Assembly (NCBI RefSeq): GCF_019448255.1
Contig: NZ_CP080410.1
Location: 1,302,001 to 1,366,000 of the forward strand
Direction of reading: 5' to 3'
DNA from: Qipengyuania flava
GTDB lineage: Bacteria > Pseudomonadota > Alphaproteobacteria > Sphingomonadales > Sphingomonadaceae
Length of the DNA: 64,000 nucleotides
Numbering within the stretch: position 1 is the stretch's first letter; each line of letters opens with the position of its first letter. The notes beneath the pieces were generated by a model. That model was not told where the DNA came from, made no database searches, and worked only from the letters and a program-made list of their open reading frames with translations. The position numbers and the translations under genes are program-made. Of the stretch, positions 7,945-16,801 are shown piece by piece.

Positions 7945-9015
7945 ATGAAATTGATGGTTTCTCGGGTTGGCTGGCGCGCTTTCGCGCTGGCAGCAGCTGT
8001 ATTTGTCGCCGGTTGCGGCGGCTCGGATATCGAGGAGCCGGAACTTGTCCGTCCGGCCAAGCTATTCACGGTAAAGGCGGCTAGCGACCAGCTCGACGCG
8101 AGTTTTCCGGCAATCGTGGAAGCGCGCAATTCCTCCACGCTGACCTTCCAGGTCGGCGGGCTGCTCACGCATTTCCCGGTCTCGGAATCGCAGTTCGTGC
8201 GCCAGGGCCAGGTGCTTGCGCGGCTGGACCAGCGCCGGTTCGCCAATGCCGTCGCGTCGGCCAAGGCCCAGTACGACGTTGCCCAGCGCGACTACGAAAG
8301 CGCCGCAGCGCTGCTCGAAGAAAACGCCATCGCCGAAATCCAGGTGCGCCAGCGAGCAGCGCAGCGCGATGTCGCGGCCGCCAATCTCGATAGCGCGCGC
8401 AAGGACCTCGCCGACACTGTTATCCGTGCACCTTTCAGCGGTGTCGTCGCTCAAAAGCTGGCCGTCCGGTACGAGAACGTCGCGGCGCAGCAGGATATCG
8501 TGACGCTGCAGTCGACCGGCTCGGCAGAGGCTGTGGTCAATGTGCCCTCGCGCCTCGTGGCACGGTTTGCCGGTCGCAGGGCGACCAACGAATACATCAC
8601 GTTGTCCTCAGCTCCGGACATCCAGATTCCGGGCCGCTTCCTTGCCGCCCGAACGCAGGCCGACACCGAAAGCCAGACCTTTCGCGTGAAGTTTGCGTTC
8701 AACCCACCACCGAGTGTCACGGTGCTGCCCGGGATGACCGCCACGGTCTATGTCAGCCGCGACCTGGTCGAGGACGAGCTGCCCGGTGACGGGATTGCTG
8801 TGCCGCTGGGAGCGGTGCAGTCCGACGGCAAGCAGCGCTTTGTGTGGATCGTGGATCGGGAAGACATGACGGTATCGCGCCGTGCCGTGACTATTGCCGA
8901 TAGCATCGGCGAGGAAGTGCTGGTTTCGAAGGGCCTGAAGGCCGGAGAAACCATTGTCGCCGCCGGGGCAGCATACCTGCACGACGGCATGAAAATCCGT
9001 CCCTACGAGAGCTGA
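7945..9015 (+). CDS. RND efflux periplasmic adaptor (membrane fusion protein), lipoprotein
   Basis: About 356 residues from ATG 7945, which follows a purine-rich CGGGGG. The longer frame starting at 7693 would run through the divergent channel gene. A lipobox (VAGC, Cys24) leads into a barrel-sandwich half (LTFQVGGLLTHFPVSESQFVRQGQVLARLD), a coiled-coil hairpin (about residues 110-150) and the second lipoyl half (IRAPFSGVVAQKLAV). The beta-barrel and membrane-proximal domains follow. It links the inner-membrane pump to the outer-membrane channel. It is the first gene of a complete tripartite operon, 10 bp before the permease. Confidence 0.93.
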   Translation: MKLMVSRVGWRAFALAAAVFVAGCGGSDIEEPELVRPAKLFTVKAASDQLDASFPAIVEARNSSTLTFQVGGLLTHFPVSESQFVRQGQVLARLDQRRFANAVASAKAQYDVAQRDYESAAALLEENAIAEIQVRQRAAQRDVAAANLDSARKDLADTVIRAPFSGVVAQKLAVRYENVAAQQDIVTLQSTGSAEAVVNVPSRLVARFAGRRATNEYITLSSAPDIQIPGRFLAARTQADTESQTFRVKFAFNPPPSVTVLPGMTATVYVSRDLVEDELPGDGIAVPLGAVQSDGKQRFVWIVDREDMTVSRRAVTIADSIGEEVLVSKGLKAGETIVAAGAAYLHDGMKIRPYES

Positions 9016-9025
9016 GGCCAGACCG

Positions 9026-12000
9026 ATGGGGGCAGCCGAATTCTCGATCAAGAACCGTCTCATTATGTTCATCATCATCACGCTGGTGATGGTGGGCGGA
9101 TGGTACAGCTACCAGAACATCGCGCGCTTCGAGGACCCCGAGTTCACGATCCGCACGGCGCAGGTGATCACGCAATATCCCGGCGCAACGCCCGAGGAAG
9201 TCGCCAACGAGGTCACCGAGACGCTCGAAAGCGCGATCCAGCAGCTGGGCGAGGTCAAGGAGGTCAAATCGGTTTCCTCGGCTGGCCGCTCCGAGATCAG
9301 CGTCGAAATCCTTTACGGCGCTTCGCCGACCAAGGAGAGCCTGCAGCTCATCTGGACCAAGCTGCGCAACAAGGTGAACGATGCAGCCGCGCAGCTGCCG
9401 CCGGGAGCCGGGACGCCATACGTCGCTGACGACTTCGGCGACGTGTATGGCCTGCTCTACCTCGTCACCGGGGATGGCTACACCTCGGCAGAAATCCACG
9501 AATACGTCCGCTCGCTGCGCACGGACCTGCTTGAGGTCGATGACGTCGCGAAGGTCGCCGTATTCGGGGCACAGCAGGAAGCGATCTACGTGGAGGTCTC
9601 GCGCGAGCGTGCCAATGCTCTGGGCCTGTCGGTCGAACAGATTTACGCCGATCTGGCGCAGCAGAACTCGGTGGTGTCGGCGGGCGATGTGCAGTTCGGC
9701 GAACGGCGCAACCAGATCCAGATCACCGGCGAAATCGGTTCCGTCGAAGCCATTCGCAACCTGATCGTCTCGACCGCCACTTCGGGCCGGATCGTGACCC
9801 TGCGCGATGTGGCCGATGTCACGCGCGGCTACATCGATCCTCCCGGCAACATCGTTCGCTGGAACGGGAAGCCCGCCGTGGCGATGGGCGTCTCAAACGT
9901 TTCAGGCGCGAACGTCTCGAAAATGGGCGAGGGGATCGACGCCAAGCTGACCGAAACCGAGGCGCTGCGCCCGGTCGGCATCGAGGTCCATGAGTTCTAT
10001 CATCAGGGCAAGGTAACGACCGAGGCCGTCTCCAATTTCGCGGTCAACGTGATCGCCGCACTGGTGATTGTCCTCGTCACGCTGTTCTTCTTCATGGGCC
10101 TGCGCTCTGCCATCATCATCGGAGCGACACTGATCGTGACAATCGCTGCGACACTGGCGGTGATGTATGTCTGGGGCATCCCCATGCACCGCATTTCGCT
10201 CGGCGCGTTGATCATCGCTCTCGGCATGCTCGTCGACAACGCCATCGTGGTGACCGAAGGCATTCTCGTTGGGACGCAGCAAGGCCGCAAGAAGCTCGAT
10301 ATCGCCAAAGAGATTGTCCAGCGGACCAAATGGCCGCTGTTCGGAGGTACGCTTGTCGGCATCATCGCCTTTGCCCCGATCGGCTTCGCTCCGGGGGCGA
10401 CCGCGGAGTTTACCGGCGACCTGTTCTGGGTGGTGATGATTTCGCTGCTGTTCAGCTGGGTTTTCGCGATCACCGCCGTGCCGCTGTTTGCAGACCTTCT
10501 GTTCCAGGAAAGCGACGGAGATGCCGAGCCCAAGCCCGAGCATCCGTTCTTCGGCAAGTATCGCGACTTCATGCGAAAGGTCATGGCGAATGCGAACAAG
10601 GCCATCATCGGCGTGGTTGCGCTGTTCGCTTTGGCGATCGTGGGCTTCAATTTCGTCAAGGCAGGGTTCTTCCCGCCGTCCACCAGTCCACAAATCGTGG
10701 TCGATTTCACGATGCCGGAAGGCACCGACATCTCGGTCACGAATGCGAATATGCGCGAACTCGAGGGCTATCTCGCAGGCTTGGAGGGTGTCGAAGGGGT
10801 CAAGACGCTCGTGGGGCAGGGAACGCTGCGCTACATGCTCGTCTATTCTCCGGAATCGCCGAACTCGGCCTACGGCCAGTTCCTTATCAAGACCGAGAGC
10901 TACGACGTGATCGCGGACCTGCTGCCGCAGATCCAGAACCACATCGACGGCAACTTCCCCAACGCGCAGGCCAAGGTCTGGCAGTTCCAGCTTGGCCCGG
11001 GCGGTGGCTCGAAGGTCGAAGCCGAATTCTCCGGTCCCGACCCAACCGTCCTGCGCGAGCTGGCGGACCGGGCCAAGGGCATCATGGCCGCCGATGGGGG
11101 CGCTATCTCGATCAAGGACGACTGGCGCCAGCCGGTAAGCGTGGTCGAGGTCCAGTACGACGAAGACAGCGGGCGCCGCCTTGGCATCTCGCGCGAGGAC
11201 CTCGCCAATGCACTGCGGACCAATTTCTCGGGCCGGGACGTCGGTGTCTATCGTGAAGGCGATCAGCTGATCCGCATCATCGTCCGCGCACCTGCCCGCG
11301 AGCGTCTCGACGAAGCCTCGCTCCGCGGTGTGCAGATATTCAGCCAGGCGTCGGGCCGTGCGGTGCCGATCCTGGAAGTCGTCGATGGCTTCGAGACCGT
11401 CTGGCAAAACGCGAAGCTGCGCCGCCTCGACCGGGTCTGGACCATCAACGCCCAGGCCGACCCCTTGCCGGGCGAGCTGGCATCGGACCTGTTCGAACGC
11501 CTGCGCCCGCAGATCGAGGACATCCCGCTGCCCGACGGCTACGCGCTGACATGGAACGGCGAGTTCGGCGACAGTGCCGAAGCGAACGAGAGCCTTGCTG
11601 GCACCTTGCCGCTCGGCTTCCTCGCGATGGTCCTGACGGTGATCGTCCTGTTCAATGCGTTGAAGCAGCCGCTCGTCATCTGGCTGATCGTCCCGCTCGC
11701 CCTCATCGGTGTGGTGTTCGGTCTGCTCCTGACCAACACGGCCATGGAATTCATGGCGATCCTCGGCCTGCTTTCGCTGTCAGGCCTGTTGATCAAGAAC
11801 GCGATCGTCCTCGTCGACCAGATGGATTTGGAGATAGCCGAGGGCAAACCGCGCTTCGACGCCGTACTCGATTCCGCAGCTAGCCGTGTCAGGCCCGTGA
11901 TGATGGGTTCGCTGACCACCGTGCTGGGCGTCATTCCGCTGTTCCTCGACGCGTTTTTCAAGTCGATGGCGGTCGTGCTCGTCTTCGGTCTGACCTTTGC

Positions 12001-12130
12001 CACGGTGCTGACGCTGATCATCCTGCCGGTGTTCTACGCCAAGGCCTTCGGCATCACCTCCGATGAGACGGCAAAGGACACACCGCCCACCAACGATCCG
12101 GTCGAACCCATCGAAGGAGCGGTCGCATGA
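9026..12130 (+). CDS. RND efflux pump inner-membrane permease
   Basis: 1034 residues, the normal length for the AcrB/MexF-like family, with the expected 12 transmembrane helices and two large periplasmic loops. Recognisable parts are the N-terminal helix, GATPEEVANEVT at the start of the porter domain, the central membrane block with LIIALGMLVDNAIVVTEG (proton-relay helix 4, Asp present) and the C-terminal LSGLLIKNAIVLVDQ. It exports small molecules by proton exchange; the substrate cannot be read from sequence. The 4-bp overlap with the outer-membrane factor gene gives coupled translation. Confidence 0.95.
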   Translation: MGAAEFSIKNRLIMFIIITLVMVGGWYSYQNIARFEDPEFTIRTAQVITQYPGATPEEVANEVTETLESAIQQLGEVKEVKSVSSAGRSEISVEILYGASPTKESLQLIWTKLRNKVNDAAAQLPPGAGTPYVADDFGDVYGLLYLVTGDGYTSAEIHEYVRSLRTDLLEVDDVAKVAVFGAQQEAIYVEVSRERANALGLSVEQIYADLAQQNSVVSAGDVQFGERRNQIQITGEIGSVEAIRNLIVSTATSGRIVTLRDVADVTRGYIDPPGNIVRWNGKPAVAMGVSNVSGANVSKMGEGIDAKLTETEALRPVGIEVHEFYHQGKVTTEAVSNFAVNVIAALVIVLVTLFFFMGLRSAIIIGATLIVTIAATLAVMYVWGIPMHRISLGALIIALGMLVDNAIVVTEGILVGTQQGRKKLDIAKEIVQRTKWPLFGGTLVGIIAFAPIGFAPGATAEFTGDLFWVVMISLLFSWVFAITAVPLFADLLFQESDGDAEPKPEHPFFGKYRDFMRKVMANANKAIIGVVALFALAIVGFNFVKAGFFPPSTSPQIVVDFTMPEGTDISVTNANMRELEGYLAGLEGVEGVKTLVGQGTLRYMLVYSPESPNSAYGQFLIKTESYDVIADLLPQIQNHIDGNFPNAQAKVWQFQLGPGGGSKVEAEFSGPDPTVLRELADRAKGIMAADGGAISIKDDWRQPVSVVEVQYDEDSGRRLGISREDLANALRTNFSGRDVGVYREGDQLIRIIVRAPARERLDEASLRGVQIFSQASGRAVPILEVVDGFETVWQNAKLRRLDRVWTINAQADPLPGELASDLFERLRPQIEDIPLPDGYALTWNGEFGDSAEANESLAGTLPLGFLAMVLTVIVLFNALKQPLVIWLIVPLALIGVVFGLLLTNTAMEFMAILGLLSLSGLLIKNAIVLVDQMDLEIAEGKPRFDAVLDSAASRVRPVMMGSLTTVLGVIPLFLDAFFKSMAVVLVFGLTFATVLTLIILPVFYAKAFGITSDETAKDTPPTNDPVEPIEGAVA

Positions 12131-13554
12131 GCAAGCCTCCCTTCAAGCTCGTCTCCGCTGTCGCGATGGCGACCCTTCTCGCCGGATGCAGCACCGTGCG
12201 GGCCGTGAACGACGAGCGCGCAGAAGCTCTCGCTGCCGAAAGCGTTCCGCCGGTGCCCGATCAGTGGACTTCGGTTCGCGAGCGGGTCGGACCGGTCGAT
12301 GTCGGTTGGATCGCCGCGTTCAACGATCCCGTCCTGACCGCGCTCGTCGAGGAAGCGCAGCGCAACAACCGAAACCTGCAGGCCGCTGCGGCAAGCGTGC
12401 GACGCGCCAATGCCTTTGCGCGCCAGGCCGGGGCGCCGCTTCTCCCGTCGGTCGGTTTGTCGGCCGATGCCGCACGTACCGAAGTCTTCGAAGGCCCGGG
12501 CAGCGGCAACCGCTTCGGCGTCGGGCTGCAGGTCTCTTACGAGGTCGACCTGTGGGGCCGCATCGCGGCTGGCGAGGCCGCAGCTATCGCCAGCGCGCAG
12601 GCTGCCGAAGCAGACTATATCTTCGCCCAGTACTCGATCGCAGCTTCGGTTGCGCGGACGTATTTCCTCGTCATCGAGTCCCGCGAACAGGCCGATGTCG
12701 CTGCCGGGATCGTCGATGCGCTGACGGAAATCGTAAGGATCGTGAACCTTCGTTTCCGCTACGGGTTTGCCTCCGAATACGACACTTCACTCGCAGAAGC
12801 TGACCTGCAATCCGCCCGCGACAGCCTTGCGGCAGCGCGCAACGGCGAAATCGAGGCGCTGCGTGCCCTAGAGGCGCTAGTGGGCCGCTATCCTGCAGGT
12901 CTTCTCGAGACAGCAGAGAACCTGCCCGGTGTCCCGCCACCTCCGGGGGCGGGACTGCCCTCGCAGCTGCTTGAAAGGCGCCCTGATGTCATCGCTGCCG
13001 AGCGCGATGTCGCCGCCGCTCTCAACTCCCTGTCGGTAGCACGCGCAGCAAGACTGCCGAGCCTGTCGCTCTCGACCTCGGTCGGTGGGTCGTCGGCGCA
13101 GCTTGAGAATATCCTCGATCCGGTCAACCTCGCCTGGACGCTGGCCGGCAATCTGCTCGCCCCGATCTTCCAGGGCGGCGCCCTGGATGCGCAGGTCGAT
13201 ATCGCGCAGGCGGATGTCGATGCGGCTGCGGCAATCTATGCCGACACGGCGATCAATGCCTTCACCGAGGTCGAGTCCGCGCTGGATCGCGGCGTCTTCC
13301 TGCGGACCCGGCGCGAGGCTCTGGAAACCTCGGTCGCCCGCTCGCGCAACGCGCTGCGCCTCTCCAACCTCCAGTTCGGCCAAGGCGAGATCGACCTGTT
13401 CGATGTGCTCGGGACGCAGCAGCGGGTTTTCGGCGCTGAGAGCAGCCTGCTCGCAATCAAGCGCGCGCAACTGAACCAGTATGTCGAGCTGAGCCTCGCG
13501 CTGGGCGGCGACTGGCGAAACGCGACCCCGATCGCCGTCGAGCCGGAGCAGTAG
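12127..13554 (+). CDS. RND outer-membrane factor (NodT/TolC-like lipoprotein)
   Basis: 475 residues with lipobox LLAGC (Cys21) and the duplicated OEP (TolC) repeats: QRNNRNLQAAAASVRRANA..., SYEVDLWGRI, then RRPDVIAAERDVAAALNSLSVARAARLPSLSL in the second half. It forms the trimeric outer-membrane channel of the pump encoded just upstream. Its start overlaps the permease stop by 4 bp. The next gene, gltS, begins 6 bp after its stop, so transcription probably continues. Confidence 0.94.
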   Translation: MSKPPFKLVSAVAMATLLAGCSTVRAVNDERAEALAAESVPPVPDQWTSVRERVGPVDVGWIAAFNDPVLTALVEEAQRNNRNLQAAAASVRRANAFARQAGAPLLPSVGLSADAARTEVFEGPGSGNRFGVGLQVSYEVDLWGRIAAGEAAAIASAQAAEADYIFAQYSIAASVARTYFLVIESREQADVAAGIVDALTEIVRIVNLRFRYGFASEYDTSLAEADLQSARDSLAAARNGEIEALRALEALVGRYPAGLLETAENLPGVPPPPGAGLPSQLLERRPDVIAAERDVAAALNSLSVARAARLPSLSLSTSVGGSSAQLENILDPVNLAWTLAGNLLAPIFQGGALDAQVDIAQADVDAAAAIYADTAINAFTEVESALDRGVFLRTRREALETSVARSRNALRLSNLQFGQGEIDLFDVLGTQQRVFGAESSLLAIKRAQLNQYVELSLALGGDWRNATPIAVEPEQ

Positions 13555-13560
13555 CGTCTA

Positions 13561-14778
13561 ATGGAATTCCTCGACGCCAACACGCTGCAGCTCGACAACT
13601 TCGTAACGCTCACGCTCGGGATCATCGTCCTGTTCGTGGGCATCAAGGTCACCGAGCGGATCGGCTTCCTGCAGAAATACAACATCCCGGAGCCGGTCAC
13701 CGGTGGGATCGTTGCCTCGCTGCTCGGCCTGTTCGCCTATCTGGCGTTTGATTTCGAGGTCGAGTTCAGCCTCTACGCGCGCGACGTATTCCTCGTCTAT
13801 TTCTTCACGACGATCGGGATAAACGCACGCTTCGCCCAGCTTCTGGCAGGCGGCAAACCCTTGCTGATATTTCTCGGCCTGACGTTGGCCTATCTCGCAC
13901 TGCAGGACGGTGTGGGCTACGCCGCAGCCGCTGCCATGGGCCAGCCGAGCGGTGTCGGCGTACTGGTCGGCTCCGCCTCGCTGGCAGGTGGCCACGGAAC
14001 CGCCATTGCCTGGGCGCCGACCATTTCGCAGCAGCAGGGCGTGGCCAATGCGCTAGAAATCGGTGTGGCTGCTGCAACGATAGGCCTGGTCATCGCCAGC
14101 CTCCTCGGCGGGCCGATCGCGAAAGTGCTGCTGTCTCGATACAATTTGAAGCCAGAGTCGGACGGCGACCTTTTGGTCGGTATCCAGCGCGAGAAGCAGG
14201 ACGAGACCGCAATCACTCACCTCAATCTGATGGGCGCGATCCTCGTCATTCATATCGCGATGATCCTCGGCTACGTCCTCAATCTCGCCATTGGCGAGAT
14301 GGGCCTGCGCCTTCCTTTGTTCGTGTCCTGCATGATGGTCGCGATCCTGCTCACCAACACCATCCCTCTCATGTTCAAGACAGTCACCTGGCCAACGGGT
14401 TCGAAAGCCCTTGCGCTCATATCCGACCTATCGCTCGGCCTGTTTATAGCCATGTCGCTCATGGGGATGCAGCTGTGGGAAGTGGCTGGCCTCGCTGGGC
14501 CCTTGTTCGGCATTCTTGCGGCTCAGGTGGTCGTCGCGGTGCTGTTCATCCTCTTCGTGGTCTTTCCGCTCATGGGGAAAAACTACTTTGCCGCGGTCCT
14601 TTCGGCGGGCTTTGCGGGCTTTTGTCTTGGGGCGACCCCCACCGCGATCGCCAACATGTCGGCGGTGACGAAAACGCATGGCCCGGCACCGACCGCCTTT
14701 ATCATCGTGCCGCTCGTCGGAGCCTTCTTCGTCGATGTCGCCAACGCGTTTCTGATCCAGTTTTTCTTGTCGCTTTGA
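13561..14778 (+). CDS. gltS: Sodium/glutamate symporter
   Basis: 405 residues, about ten hydrophobic segments. It carries the GltS signature SLAGGHGTAIAW (about residues 140-151) and the second-half pore-loop region AGFCLGATPTAIANMSAVT. The family imports L-glutamate with Na+. It begins only 6 bp after the RND outer-membrane factor gene, an unusual pairing that suggests co-expression with the pump. A DUF4136 lipoprotein follows about 20 bp downstream. Confidence 0.93.
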   Translation: MEFLDANTLQLDNFVTLTLGIIVLFVGIKVTERIGFLQKYNIPEPVTGGIVASLLGLFAYLAFDFEVEFSLYARDVFLVYFFTTIGINARFAQLLAGGKPLLIFLGLTLAYLALQDGVGYAAAAAMGQPSGVGVLVGSASLAGGHGTAIAWAPTISQQQGVANALEIGVAAATIGLVIASLLGGPIAKVLLSRYNLKPESDGDLLVGIQREKQDETAITHLNLMGAILVIHIAMILGYVLNLAIGEMGLRLPLFVSCMMVAILLTNTIPLMFKTVTWPTGSKALALISDLSLGLFIAMSLMGMQLWEVAGLAGPLFGILAAQVVVAVLFILFVVFPLMGKNYFAAVLSAGFAGFCLGATPTAIANMSAVTKTHGPAPTAFIIVPLVGAFFVDVANAFLIQFFLSL

Positions 14779-14799
14779 TCATTGAGAGGGAGAATGGGA

Positions 14800-15378
14800 A
14801 TGAGGACTCTTGCAATCGCAGTGGCTGCTAGCGCGCTGGCCTTGTCAGGCTGCGCAACCACTGGACAGATCAGCACCGACTACGACCAGGCGCAGAATTT
14901 CAGTGAGTACTCGACCTTCTCATGGGCTGGGATCCGGCCGATGCTCGCGTTTGGCAATCGCATGGTCCCGACAACCGTACAGGCAAGCATCGCGGAAGCC
15001 ATTATCGCGGACCTGTCGGCCAAGGGCTACACCTTCACCGACGACATGGAGAACGCCGACTTCGCCGTTTCCTTCACCGTAGGTACGCGCGACAACGTCG
15101 AGTTTCGGGAGGCTATCGATCCGTTCTGGAACAATCGCATGAACTGGCGCTGGGGCGGCCCCTTCTGGCCTTCGATTGCTACCCCGTCCATCTCGCGCAT
15201 GCAGTACCGCGAATATACGGAAGGCACGCTTTCGATCGACATCTACGACGTCGAGCGGCGAGCTCCGGTATGGCATGGGGCTGGAACGCGTGATCTTACG
15301 CGCAGCGAGCTGCGAGGAGAGACCAACACTGCCGGAGAAGCAACCCGGCAAATCCTGGCTGGCTTTCCGCCGGGCTGA
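14800..15378 (+). CDS. DUF4136 family lipoprotein
   Basis: 192 residues. Of two in-frame ATGs, 14800 is preferred because GAGAGGGAG ends 7 bp upstream; ATG 14794 is too close to it. Lipobox LALSGC (Cys18) is followed by the family pattern TDYDQAQNFSEYSTFSW, AIIADLSAKGYTF, ADFAVSFTVGTRDNVEF and the C-terminal GTLSIDIYDVERRAPVWHGAG. DUF4136 lipoproteins sit in the envelope and have no established biochemical function. It is probably in the same transcript as gltS. Confidence 0.85.
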   Translation: MRTLAIAVAASALALSGCATTGQISTDYDQAQNFSEYSTFSWAGIRPMLAFGNRMVPTTVQASIAEAIIADLSAKGYTFTDDMENADFAVSFTVGTRDNVEFREAIDPFWNNRMNWRWGGPFWPSIATPSISRMQYREYTEGTLSIDIYDVERRAPVWHGAGTRDLTRSELRGETNTAGEATRQILAGFPPG

Positions 15379-15398
15379 CCGACACGAGGGGCGTACAG

Positions 15399-15899
15399 AT
15401 GAAGGAACACACCTTCGCCTTGCTGAAGGACAGCCTCGATGAGGCCCAGATCTCAGTGCGCACCTACGACACCAAGGCGCAGATCGTCGGCGTCGGCTAC
15501 ATATTCGCGCTTAACGTCATCGGCGACATCGGGCGCTTCGCGTCGAGCAACGAGAGCGGCAATGTCATCACGGTGGTCGCGGCTTGGATACTGGTCATCT
15601 TGCCCATCGTCCTGTTCGGTTATGTGCTCTATCCTAAGCGCAAGTCGCAGTCGCTCGCAGGCAATGATGCCTACAAACACATCCTGTTCCTGCACCCTGA
15701 GCGATATGGGTCCAGCACCCAACTTATCGAGGCGGCCGAGGAGGCCGATCCCTACCAAGAGCTGGCCCACGAGCTGATCGCCGTCGCGGCGCTCAGGGAA
15801 AGCAAGCGCCGTCGGTTCGTGGTGGCGCTGGTCAGCGCCGGAGTGACCTTCGCGGTACTATTTGCCAGCCAGGTGCTGATCAGTCTTGGGCGGCTTTAA
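15399..15899 (+). CDS. Three-helix membrane protein resembling Pycsar effector PycTM (DUF5706-like)
   Basis: 166 residues: an amphipathic N-terminus, then DTKAQIVGVGYIFAL (first helix), AWILVILPIVLFGYVLYP (second helix), a soluble helical stretch and a final helix (VVALVSAGVTFAVLFASQVLI) after a basic RESKRRRF. The D-x-KA entry motif, the LYP exit and the late helix-plus-basic-turn resemble the transmembrane effector family of cyclic-pyrimidine (Pycsar) defence. No nucleotide cyclase gene is adjacent, so a defence role is speculative. It starts 20 bp after the DUF4136 gene. Confidence 0.55.
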   Translation: MKEHTFALLKDSLDEAQISVRTYDTKAQIVGVGYIFALNVIGDIGRFASSNESGNVITVVAAWILVILPIVLFGYVLYPKRKSQSLAGNDAYKHILFLHPERYGSSTQLIEAAEEADPYQELAHELIAVAALRESKRRRFVVALVSAGVTFAVLFASQVLISLGRL

Positions 15900-16234
15900 C
15901 CGGGTAGGTGCGTTTTGAGCACATCGAGCACGAGGTCATCGGGCTTGTCCACGCATTCCATCATCGTGTTGACGACGGCAACCTGGATGTCGCGCGGCGA
16001 GAAAACCGTCGCTCCGGCCTGGCCCTGGGCGAAACCGTAGACAAGCACCATTGCGAATGCCCTGTCGTCCTCGCTCAATGTGACAATGTCCCAGCAACGC
16101 AGCTGCGAGACATCGACGGTGATGTCGGAATTTAGCGCAAAAGGATTGGCAGCTGTCTGTGAATCAGCTGGCTGCGCAGCCAGGGGGGCAGCTGCGAGCG
16201 AAAGCGCGGAGAGCGCTGCGAACACTTTGAACAC
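15896..16234 (-). CDS. HdeA-like periplasmic protein, copy 2
   Basis: 112 residues from a GTG at 16234 that shares one base with the stop of the upstream gene (TAGTG), preceded by GGAGA. A signal peptide with an AAPLAAQ cleavage region leads to the HdeA-like domain. That domain shares with copy 1 (6546-6926) the blocks RCWD, EDDRAFA, YGFAQGQAG and a second cysteine in MECVDKP. Unlike copy 1 it has no lipobox, so it should be soluble in the periplasm. It ends tail-to-tail, overlapping the PycTM-like gene by 4 bp. Confidence 0.75.
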   Translation of the reverse strand: MFKVFAALSALSLAAAPLAAQPADSQTAANPFALNSDITVDVSQLRCWDIVTLSEDDRAFAMVLVYGFAQGQAGATVFSPRDIQVAVVNTMMECVDKPDDLVLDVLKTHLPG

Positions 16235-16641
16235 TATTGGTCTCCTTGAGCGGCGCCCATGCAGGCGTCCAGTTCCAGCCGGTAGATGCGGGCGATGCGC
16301 TTCTCTTCGCGGTTGGCATTGCCGCGCTTGATCGCGCCGACGATGCCGCCGAAGATTGCACCCCGGCCAATGGCCTTGCGGCGTTCCTTCTTGTTCTTCC
16401 CGAAGATCAGCGCACCGATCCCGCTGGTCACTGCGCCTTGGGCAGCGCCTTCGAGCAGGCCGCCCTTCTTGTATTTGTCTGGCACGGGGCCGGTGTAGCC
16501 CGAGAATTCGACAGCCCGTTCGTGACAGTATTCGTAGCGCGACTGTTGGGCGGAAAGCGGGCTCGCCAGCATTGCGGATGCGGCGAGAAGCGCGGCAAGC
16601 CGGGCAGTGGCCTTGCGTGCAATTGGTCGTGTTCGCGTCAC
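16234..16641 (-). CDS. Secreted glycine-zipper protein, copy 2
   Basis: 135 residues from GTG 16641, with GGGGGAG 6-7 bp upstream; a longer frame to 16722 lacks such a site and would spoil the signal peptide. Signal sequence (LAALLAASAMLASPLSA), then YEYCHERAVEFSGYTG, a glycine zipper (GAAQGAVTSGIGALIFG, then RGAIFGGIVGAI), basic KKERRK patches and a terminal LDACMG. Its layout matches copy 1 at 6964-7341, including the two cysteines. It is coupled by a 1-bp overlap to its HdeA-like partner. Confidence 0.72.
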   Translation of the reverse strand: MTRTRPIARKATARLAALLAASAMLASPLSAQQSRYEYCHERAVEFSGYTGPVPDKYKKGGLLEGAAQGAVTSGIGALIFGKNKKERRKAIGRGAIFGGIVGAIKRGNANREEKRIARIYRLELDACMGAAQGDQ

Positions 16642-16801
16642 GTGATGCTCCCCCAAGTCGGTTCGCGACCACGTATCGGCTGACCGCCGTGACGCCTTCA
16701 TGCGAACCATCGATCCGACCACCGGGCTACACCCAAACCCACGCGGTGCCTTGTCCTACAACTTTCCGACAAAAAGCGTCTGATGCGTGTATAGCGGCCT
16801 G

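Noticed and set aside
9902-11407. 501-codon minus-strand frame opposite the RND permease
   Set aside because: Antisense shadow with no ribosome-binding site or domain; the plus strand is a full-length RND pump.
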